From NCBI GenBank assembly GCA_947424985.1, contig CANDYN010000051.1, positions 1-7,915 of the forward strand: 7,915 nucleotides of DNA. The letters run 5' to 3'. The notes under the pieces were generated by a model. It searched no databases and had not been told where the DNA came from. It worked only from the letters and a program-made list of their open reading frames with translations. Made by a program: the position numbers and the translations under genes. Below are positions 1 through 5,690 of the stretch, piece by piece (the first letter of the stretch is position 1; each line of letters starts with the position of its first letter). Origin of the DNA: Rickettsiales bacterium (lineage in GTDB: Bacteria; Pseudomonadota; Alphaproteobacteria; Rickettsiales; Deianiraeaceae).

Positions 1-269
1 TAATATTAATAATGACAGTTGAACCTGGGTTTTCAGGGCAAGGTTTTATGCATAGCCAGTTAGAGAAAATAAAACAAGCACGCAATTTAATTTACAAATC
101 AAAACGGGAAATTTTTCTTGAAGTTGATGGTGGAATTAATGATAAAACCTGTTCACTCGTGAAAGATGCTGGTGCTAATGTTTTGGTTAGCGGGAGTTAT
201 ATTTTTGAATCAAAAGATGGGCTTGAAATGAAAGATAGGATTGATCTACTCAAAACATTAACAGTATAA
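1..269 (+). CDS. rpe: Ribulose-phosphate 3-epimerase, C-terminal part (5' end outside window)
   Basis: Rpe interconverts D-ribulose 5-phosphate and D-xylulose 5-phosphate in the cytosolic pentose phosphate pathway. The frame is open to the left edge (first whole codon at 3, reading I-L-I-M-T-V-E-P-G-F), so the ATG at 12 is internal, not the start. It ends at TAA 267-269. About 88 residues are visible out of the usual 215-230. They include the family signature MTVEPGFSGQ, the VDGGIN motif whose Asp (about residue 42 of the visible part) is the catalytic acid/base in this family, and the phosphate-binding SGSYIF segment near the C-terminus. The TIM-barrel N-terminal half is off the window. No terminator is visible in the 46 bp before the opposing tRNA gene. 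Identity is secure; its upstream neighbours are unknown. Confidence 0.95.
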   Translation, partial: ILIMTVEPGFSGQGFMHSQLEKIKQARNLIYKSKREIFLEVDGGINDKTCSLVKDAGANVLVSGSYIFESKDGLEMKDRIDLLKTLTV

Positions 270-315
270 GAAGAGCTACAAATAAATAGTAAAATGGAAT
301 TCAAGAAGCTAATAA

Positions 316-392
316 TGGTTGCGGAAGGTGGATTTGAACCACCGACCTTTAGGTTATGAGCCTAACGAGCTACCGGGCTGCTCTATTCCGCA
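316..392 (-). tRNA. Initiator tRNA-Met (anticodon CAU)
   Basis: The reverse strand folds into a complete 77-nt cloverleaf. Acceptor TGCGGAA pairs with TTCCGCA, D stem GAGC with GCTC, anticodon stem TTAGG with CCTAA around loop CTCATAA (anticodon at 356-358), and T stem GGTGG with CCACC around TTCAAAT. CCA is encoded (316-318). The D-loop and following bases AGCCCGGTAGCTCG and the A11:U24 pair are typical of bacterial initiator tRNA and unlike elongator tRNA-Met or tRNA-Ile(CAU). Two details are atypical. The end pair is U1:A72 instead of the usual C1xA72 mismatch, and the normally invariant three G-C pairs of the anticodon stem read A29:U41, G30:C40, G31:C39. It faces rpe and diverges from the permease gene. 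Confidence 0.96.
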
Positions 393-432
393 AAGAAAGA
401 TGTAGTATGTTTTTTAATAGTCAAGTTTATTT

Positions 433-462
433 TTTATAAAAACTTTTAATAAGCTTTGTCCA
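433..462 (-). promoter_or_regulatory. Putative sigma-70 promoter of the initiator tRNA
   Basis: On the minus strand, TGGACA (457-462) lies 18 bp upstream of TATAAA (433-438). This would start transcription near 426, leaving a leader of about 34 nt before the mature tRNA 5' end at 392, to be removed by RNase P. A TTGACT nearer the tRNA (419-424) has no good -10 at a workable distance. In sequence this AT-rich, box matches are common, so this is only a candidate. Confidence 0.4.
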
Positions 463-512
463 ATAATAAACAAAATATACTAAGTTTTATTTTAATCTTT
501 TTTTGAAAATAC

Positions 513-539
513 TTGACTTATAAATACTTAAATTATAAT
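513..539 (+). promoter_or_regulatory. Putative sigma-70 promoter of the DMT permease gene
   Basis: TTGACT (513-518) is followed after 15 bp by a perfect TATAAT (534-539). The spacing is shorter than the optimal 17, but the two boxes are close to consensus and lie just ahead of the gene starting at 566. Predicted start of transcription is near 546, giving a leader of about 20 nt. Together with the tRNA promoter candidate this accounts for most of the 173-bp spacer 393-565, in which I see no other feature. Confidence 0.5.
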
Positions 540-565
540 TAGACTTTAATGAAAGCTAAAAGTAA

Positions 566-1477
566 ATGATCAATGGCATAAAACAATACATGCGTAAACA
601 CAAATTCCCTTTATTGTGCATCTTTTACCTCTCTGTTCTTTTTACTGCATGTGCTTGCAGCGTAACAATGAAATATGCGGCAATTGGAAATCACATGTCA
701 GCCTTTCAGTCAATTTTTGTAAAAACAACAGCATTAGCCCTGATACTTACACCATTTTACATCAAAAAAATATTTTCAATTAGAAAAAGGGATTTACAGA
801 TGCTATTGATAACAATCATTTGTGCGATGTTTGATGTGTATATTGTAACTTTTTCTTGGGTTAATTTGCCTGTGAACAATGCAACAATTCTTAGCTTTTT
901 TCATCCGTTTATCATGACTTTTCTTGCATGGATAATTTTATCTGAAAAAATATCAAAACGTTATATAGTTTCAATGATTATTGGCTTTTGCGGTGTTGCG
1001 TTGTCAATTAATTGGACTGGAAGTAACGGAAACGAAGGGAGTTTGTCTTGGTATGGAATGTTATTCTCAAACCTATTTATATCCGGAATTGGATTGATAA
1101 GCATGAAAAAATTATCAAAATTTTACCCAAGCTCTTTTATAGTTTATATCAGAACACTTGCAATATGTATTTGTTCAATTTTCACGCTTGATGCAATTCC
1201 AAGTTTGGATCGAAATTCCCTACCATTAATGTCTATATTAATATTTGGATATTTATATGAAAGAATTTCAGTTGCAAAAATTTATTCAATTATAGACGTA
1301 TCAAAAATACAGCCATTAAAGTTTATGAATATCGTTTTTGCATCAATACTTGGATATCTTGTCTTAGATGAAAAAGTAACGCAAAATCAGGTTTATTCGG
1401 TTTGCTTAATAATGATAGCCATGTATATTGCATACAGTAAAAAAAGTCGCAAACTATCTAATCATTCTCAGTTTTAG
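566..1477 (+). CDS. EamA/DMT-superfamily membrane transporter
   Basis: A 303-residue inner-membrane protein with about ten hydrophobic helices (roughly 14-35, 45-65, 77-97, 103-124, 133-150, 160-180, 189-207, 219-240, 250-267, 273-290). It shows the two-repeat EamA design. Helix 4 ends in the FLAWIILSEKIS motif (about 119-130) and helix 9 in ILGYLVLDEKVT (about 261-272), the equivalent of the family's 'lllgE' signatures. Length is typical. DMT carriers export or exchange metabolites. Rickettsiales hold several, one of which in Rickettsia is a characterised S-adenosylmethionine importer, but the substrate here cannot be read from sequence. No Shine-Dalgarno precedes ATG 566; ATG 590 (residue 9) is a possible later start. 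It appears to be a single-gene unit with its own promoter, and its last 20 bp overlap the 3' end of the opposing AsmA-like gene. Confidence 0.88.
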   Translation: MINGIKQYMRKHKFPLLCIFYLSVLFTACACSVTMKYAAIGNHMSAFQSIFVKTTALALILTPFYIKKIFSIRKRDLQMLLITIICAMFDVYIVTFSWVNLPVNNATILSFFHPFIMTFLAWIILSEKISKRYIVSMIIGFCGVALSINWTGSNGNEGSLSWYGMLFSNLFISGIGLISMKKLSKFYPSSFIVYIRTLAICICSIFTLDAIPSLDRNSLPLMSILIFGYLYERISVAKIYSIIDVSKIQPLKFMNIVFASILGYLVLDEKVTQNQVYSVCLIMIAMYIAYSKKSRKLSNHSQF

Positions 1478-4403
1478 TTGTAGCAAAAACCGGTATTGCA
1501 AATAATGGATTAATCATTATCAAGCCACCCGCGACAATGAAATTACTTCTATCACCTGACATCTTCAAAGACTTCGCATCAAGCTCGGCAAATTTGCCTT
1601 TTAGGTTATACGAAATAACACCATATCCACCATCTTTACTTCCAAGAGTTAAGATTTTATTTAAAAATGGAATTTCTTCCGCTGTTAAGATTTTATTAAA
1701 TTTATAAGCCGTATCTATTTTACCGCTAATATTTATATATTGTTTTGTAAAATCTATATAACCAAGACTTGTGATTCTTGAAATTAGGCTTTTCATGTAA
1801 AAATCATCAATGGTTAAAATGCTCGAATTTTCAGATAAAAACCACTTACTGTCAAGAGACATTTTTGAATATAAAAGTGAATTATTTAACGTTGAAAAAC
1901 CGGGAATTACGGGCTTTAAGACGTTCATCAGAAGCGTATTTTGATTTGGCAATTTAATCGCAGATTCTCCCGTTCTTACTCTAATTTGAGATACTCCATC
2001 AAGCAAAAGCAAGCTACCGCTGATATCTGTTATTTTCATTTGATCCTTTGCATCGAGTATTCCGTCAAAAATATTCTTCAAACCCTGAGATTTGATCGCA
2101 AAATTTTCACCTTTTTTGTCAAGTTCACTAATTGTAAAAATATCGCTATCCTTGCCTCCCGTGGCCTTAAGATATAAATCTATATTCTTTATTCTATAGT
2201 CATCAAGCTTTGCTTTTAGATTAAGTTCATCAAGTTTTACCTCATTTCTCATTAAAATGTCAGATATATCAATATCCACATCCCATTCTTTAATTTTATT
2301 TTCCTCATTTGCACTCTTATTTTCCGAAAATTTAAAGCTACTATCAAGTAAGTGTCCCAAATTAATCCCACGAGTTTGAAGATTTAAAAGCAGCTCTTTG
2401 CTTTTTGTAAACATCTCAAGATTTAATTTTAAAAATTCACCAACTTCAATACCAGCCTCAGCTTTAATACTAAATCCATCCTGTGAAGATTTGATTTTTG
2501 AAGTGAAAATATTTTGTTTTGCTTTGTTTTTGATTTCGGTAAAAATTATCATCAAGCTATCTTTTAACGATATTTTTGTTGAAATATTTGAAATATTGCC
2601 CGGAGTTTTAAAAAGATGCGAAGGTATTGGATTTACAAACCCAAGATCAATATCTATATCGGAATTACGCTTTTTATTTATTGAAAAATTTACAACATCA
2701 CCCTCCTCTGATTCGATAAATTGTATATTCTTTGAATCAAAATTTCCATTTGCAGAAATTAACATATTAGAGAAGATATCATCTGACGATAAGTTAATCG
2801 AAGTTTTTGCGAACTTTACAAGAAATCTTGTATCGCTTTCCTCACTTAGCTCGCTCTTCCCGGTAATATCCGTAAAAATTCCACTACATAACGAATCAAG
2901 CTCTTTGTTTCCGGCAAAAAGAGATTTTAGAAATGCAAAAGTTAAAATATTAGCTTTTTCCGTTTTTAAGTCAAGCGTTATATTGTTAGTATCTTCATAC
3001 AAAACAACCAGTTCCGGACTTGATATTTTTATATTTCCGTCTTTTGCAAAAGCATTCTTGCTTTGAACAATAACACGTTTATTATTTATTGACACTGTGG
3101 AATTTTCAAGCACAAAACCCGATACTGAACCATAAAGATTTTCAATCCCTGTCTCGTTAAGTTTTACGATAATATTCCAATCAGACCCGGTATTAAAAAT
3201 CATCTCAGCTGAAATTCCACTTGCCCAAAGTTTTGACCTTGATAAAAAATCTTTTACGTCTTTAAGTAGCATATTCGGCCAGATTTTCTCTATATTTTCC
3301 CATTTTAAATTATCAACTTTTAATGAAATATCACCCTTGATATCGTTTTTCAGAAAAGTTAAAAGCTCTGGTGTTTTATTTTTTACTTGAAAATCCTCAA
3401 TATCGATAATTAAATCTAAAATAGACAGTGTGACCGTGTCAAACTTCGATTTTAACAAAATCTTATCAACCCTGAAAAATTCTTTATCAAATAAAATCTT
3501 TGATTTTTCAGACAAAAACCTAAAGCGATCGATGAATATCAATCCGTCAAGATATAAATCAAACTCAAGATCGAAAGAATCAAGGACGGGAATAAACTTA
3601 AACATACTATCCATTTGCTCAAGATCAGCTTTCATCGTGGTTAAGTTTTTTCCCGAAATTGTCGTAAAACAACCAATCAACTTATGCGTTAATTTTAAAT
3701 CACATTTTAAATTAATATCAAGCTCAGCCTTATTAAGCTGTGCTTTAATGTCAATTTCTGAGTATAACCTCGTCAAAGCAAATTTTTGAGGCTTTATTAC
3801 AAATTTTTTTAGTAAAATTGGAATATTTTTTTGTCCGTGAAAGATTAAATTAAGCTCTGCATTTTCAATATTAATACCTTTTTTTAATAAAGTTCTAACA
3901 TATTTTGGAGAATGTGTAATTATTTGTTTTATTGCTTTAATCTCATTCAAATAGTTAATTTCAATTTCATTCTTAATCTCAGAAGCGTCTTTAGCAGGCT
4001 CTTTTGTTGGATCAAAAAGGACATCAAGCTTTAAACTTTCAAGAGAGGTAAGTCCAACAGGGGCTTGAAATTTTAATATCTCAAGCGGTGATATATATAC
4101 ATCTATTTTTTTTATAAATAATTTAAATTCCTTCTGTTGATTCGATTTTAAAACAAAATTTTCAATTGTAATATACATAAAATCTCCGGTTTGATTAATA
4201 CCCGATATATCAAAAGAAATTAAGTTTTTATCGATAAATTTATAAACAATATTTTTTATTATCTCGTTTTGCTTTTGATTGGTTTGCGCAGAAAAATACT
4301 CATAAAAACCGATAAATAAAATATAAAGCAACGACAAAGATATAACCGTAAATTTTATAAAATATTTTATAATTTTTCTTACTTTCTTTTTTTTAAAAAA
4401 CAT
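1458..4403 (-). CDS. AsmA/YhdP-like membrane-anchored envelope protein
   Basis: A 981-residue protein with a short basic N-terminus (MFFKKKKVRK) and one hydrophobic helix (about 12-35). A very long region rich in alternating beta-strand patterns follows, and the likely topology is one inner-membrane anchor with the rest in the periplasm. The best family evidence is at the C-terminus. ISGKIDTAYKFN, then PFLNKILTLGSKDGGYGV and SYNLKGKF (about 892-937), matches the conserved end of YhdP/AsmA-like (DUF3971/AsmA_2) proteins, whose usual form is 'GtivPaYgiN...iPllGklL...gvtYrvtG'. Known relatives (YhdP, TamB, YdbH) form hydrophobic-groove bridges carrying phospholipid to the outer membrane; that role is inferred here. 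It is shorter than E. coli YhdP (about 1266). The tail (about 952-981) holds a hydrophobic stretch with NPL. Start ATG 4401-4403 has no Shine-Dalgarno. Family confidence is moderate to good, exact orthology uncertain. Confidence 0.8.
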   Translation of the reverse strand: MFFKKKKVRKIIKYFIKFTVISLSLLYILFIGFYEYFSAQTNQKQNEIIKNIVYKFIDKNLISFDISGINQTGDFMYITIENFVLKSNQQKEFKLFIKKIDVYISPLEILKFQAPVGLTSLESLKLDVLFDPTKEPAKDASEIKNEIEINYLNEIKAIKQIITHSPKYVRTLLKKGINIENAELNLIFHGQKNIPILLKKFVIKPQKFALTRLYSEIDIKAQLNKAELDINLKCDLKLTHKLIGCFTTISGKNLTTMKADLEQMDSMFKFIPVLDSFDLEFDLYLDGLIFIDRFRFLSEKSKILFDKEFFRVDKILLKSKFDTVTLSILDLIIDIEDFQVKNKTPELLTFLKNDIKGDISLKVDNLKWENIEKIWPNMLLKDVKDFLSRSKLWASGISAEMIFNTGSDWNIIVKLNETGIENLYGSVSGFVLENSTVSINNKRVIVQSKNAFAKDGNIKISSPELVVLYEDTNNITLDLKTEKANILTFAFLKSLFAGNKELDSLCSGIFTDITGKSELSEESDTRFLVKFAKTSINLSSDDIFSNMLISANGNFDSKNIQFIESEEGDVVNFSINKKRNSDIDIDLGFVNPIPSHLFKTPGNISNISTKISLKDSLMIIFTEIKNKAKQNIFTSKIKSSQDGFSIKAEAGIEVGEFLKLNLEMFTKSKELLLNLQTRGINLGHLLDSSFKFSENKSANEENKIKEWDVDIDISDILMRNEVKLDELNLKAKLDDYRIKNIDLYLKATGGKDSDIFTISELDKKGENFAIKSQGLKNIFDGILDAKDQMKITDISGSLLLLDGVSQIRVRTGESAIKLPNQNTLLMNVLKPVIPGFSTLNNSLLYSKMSLDSKWFLSENSSILTIDDFYMKSLISRITSLGYIDFTKQYINISGKIDTAYKFNKILTAEEIPFLNKILTLGSKDGGYGVISYNLKGKFAELDAKSLKMSGDRSNFIVAGGLIMINPLFAIPVFATTKTEND

Positions 4404-4455
4404 ATTGCATATAATATATATTTATTTAATATTATACGTATAGCTTCTAAACTGA
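4404..4455. promoter_or_regulatory. Divergent promoter region between AsmA-like and SPOR genes
   Basis: These 52 bp, almost entirely A/T, separate two divergent genes and must drive both. For the minus-strand gene, a TATAAT lies at 4431-4436, about 28 bp before the start codon; the -35 region is poor (best TTCAGT at 4451-4456). On the plus strand, TATTAT at 4430-4435 and TATAAT at 4410-4415 are candidate -10 boxes, with only weak -35 partners such as TTGCAT (4405-4410). The two -10 candidates at 4430-4436 overlap on opposite strands, so the promoters may compete. No operator-like inverted repeat is convincing. Confidence 0.4.
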
Positions 4456-5085
4456 ATGAGCGAAGAAAGAACAAGGATATCGAATATATTAACTCCAATA
4501 TCTTTTGTATTGTCACTTGTTGCAATGATTTTGGTTATTTTGGAATCCAGCAATTTTACAAAAAAAAATATACAAGAAGAAACTCAGGATAAAAATAATT
4601 TAGTCTCTAATAAAAGTCAAGATAATATCAAAAACGAATCAATAACCGAGGACGATATCAACTCAGTTATCGAAAATTCCGATACCTCTATTCAAAAAAC
4701 TACAGTAACGCTTAGTGAAAAAAATGAAACCAGAGAAGACATGAAAGATCTCATTAAAGATCTTGAAATGGTTTATTCCGATGGCAAAAAAAGTAATACT
4801 GTTGACATAAAACCCAAGACTACAAATGAAAAAATATCAAAGAGCGATTTTCATCAAATACTATTAAAATCATTCGAAGACAAAGATGATGCGATTTTAG
4901 AACTAAATAGACTTCGTTTACAACATAAAGATTTGACATCGAAAATCGAAACATCCGTTAAACCATTCAAGAAAAACGATGAAAAGCTTTTTGGAATTTT
5001 TGGGAAAATAAAAGGTGATATAAAACTTGCGGAAAGTTACTGTGAAAAATTTGAATCAAGGGGAACTCCGTGTGTGATTGTATGA
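4456..5085 (+). CDS. SPOR-domain single-pass membrane protein
   Basis: A 209-residue protein with a short cytoplasmic N-terminus, one transmembrane helix (about 11-29), a long hydrophilic, probably disordered linker rich in K, N, D, E, S and T (about 31-128), and a C-terminal domain (about 133-209) with the SPOR pattern. That pattern is an opening strand ILLKSFEDKDDA, a central FGIFGKIKGDIKLAESYCEKF, and the closing SRGTPCVIV. SPOR domains bind peptidoglycan glycan strands lacking stem peptides, usually at the division septum, so a periplasmic role in division or wall remodelling is inferred. The SPOR core is divergent. No Shine-Dalgarno precedes ATG 4456. A run of nine A's (4560-4568) lies just after the membrane segment. 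Its TGA overlaps the next gene's ATG (ATGA, 5082-5085), so it heads a coupled cluster ending in ruvB. Confidence 0.8.
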   Translation: MSEERTRISNILTPISFVLSLVAMILVILESSNFTKKNIQEETQDKNNLVSNKSQDNIKNESITEDDINSVIENSDTSIQKTTVTLSEKNETREDMKDLIKDLEMVYSDGKKSNTVDIKPKTTNEKISKSDFHQILLKSFEDKDDAILELNRLRLQHKDLTSKIETSVKPFKKNDEKLFGIFGKIKGDIKLAESYCEKFESRGTPCVIV

Positions 5086-5687
5086 AAGAAAAAACAAGAT
5101 ACTCCAATGGATTTGATTTGATTTCAGAGATTTTCAATCTCTCGATTTTGGCAATCAAACATGATTGTTTTATAATCCCGGAAGATTTAGCCAAAAATGA
5201 TAAAATTAAAACAAAAGTATTTCATGAAAACAAAGCTATGAAATATTTAAAAAAATATGATGAAAGCATTGCGATTAATTCACATCAAAGTGAAAATTAT
5301 TTAGATAGCGTAAAAAAACATCAAAGCAATATTGATTTATATAAAAAATATCTACTCTCAAGCGGACTTTCATTTCATGAGCTTTTTGCAAAATGCTTCA
5401 AGCTTGATAAGGAATCATTTAATGTAAAAATAACTCCGAACAATGATGTTAAAATTGAAATTTTATCAGAATTTGGCGATGATTTTCTCATAAAAAATAA
5501 AGTAAAAATAGAAAAAAAGCTTTCAAAGTTAAACCAAGATTTTGAAAAAAAGAAAATCACTGCAATAAAAAAACAAAATGAAATACTTGAAAAATCTATG
5601 AAAAATTACGAAATATCCTTTGAAAAGGAGATAAAAATTGCAAAAAAGCTTGAAAAATCAATCCAGAAAGAAAATTTTATATTATAA
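5082..5687 (+). CDS. Hypothetical lysine-rich protein with C-terminal coiled coil
   Basis: I do not recognise this 201-residue protein. It has no signal peptide or membrane helix, so it is probably cytosolic. The N-terminal third (about 8-35) is mixed hydrophobic and could be a small folded domain. The middle (about 85-135) has a helix then a beta-like segment FNVKITPNNDVKIEIL. The C-terminal third (about 136-198) is highly charged, K/E-rich and heptad-like, suggesting a long coiled coil. Start choice: ATG 5082 overlaps the SPOR stop as ATGA, the usual arrangement for translational coupling. A GTG at 5070 in the same frame has AAGGGGA (5058-5064) 5 nt upstream, but those bases encode the SPOR-domain end (S-R-G-T) and other genes here lack Shine-Dalgarno sites, so I prefer 5082. 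The stop is 3 bp before ruvB. The frame is undoubtedly maintained, the function unknown. Confidence 0.72.
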   Translation: MKEKTRYSNGFDLISEIFNLSILAIKHDCFIIPEDLAKNDKIKTKVFHENKAMKYLKKYDESIAINSHQSENYLDSVKKHQSNIDLYKKYLLSSGLSFHELFAKCFKLDKESFNVKITPNNDVKIEILSEFGDDFLIKNKVKIEKKLSKLNQDFEKKKITAIKKQNEILEKSMKNYEISFEKEIKIAKKLEKSIQKENFIL

Positions 5688-5690
5688 ACA

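Noticed and set aside
12..14. ATG as the start of a small 85-residue gene
   Set aside because: The preceding codons are open and match the Rpe strand leading into MTVEPGF, so it is an internal Met of a full-length rpe.
270..315. Terminator between rpe and the tRNA gene
   Set aside because: Short complementary bits (agct, gaattc) are present but no stable stem followed by a T run.
316..392. Elongator tRNA-Met or tRNA-Ile with a modified CAU anticodon
   Set aside because: The D-arm sequence, A11:U24 pair, 77-nt length and close overall match to bacterial initiator tRNA all favour the initiator, despite the altered stem pair.
1471..1491. Possible hairpin GTTTT / AAAAC at the convergent overlap
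   Set aside because: Only five A/T-rich pairs around a long loop; too weak to be called a terminator.
2398..3066. Plus-strand 222-residue open frame inside the AsmA-like gene
   Set aside because: It is antisense to a long gene with a recognisable family core, its translation is low-complexity S/F/I-rich with no motif, and it has no promoter or start context. Shorter opposite-strand frames at 1941-2177, 3430-3789 and 7323-7595 are rejected likewise.
5070..5072. GTG start with a good AAGGGGA Shine-Dalgarno for the hypothetical gene
   Set aside because: The purine run encodes the conserved end of the SPOR domain; the ATGA overlap at 5082 is a more typical coupled start and other genes here lack SD sites. 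It remains a minor alternative.
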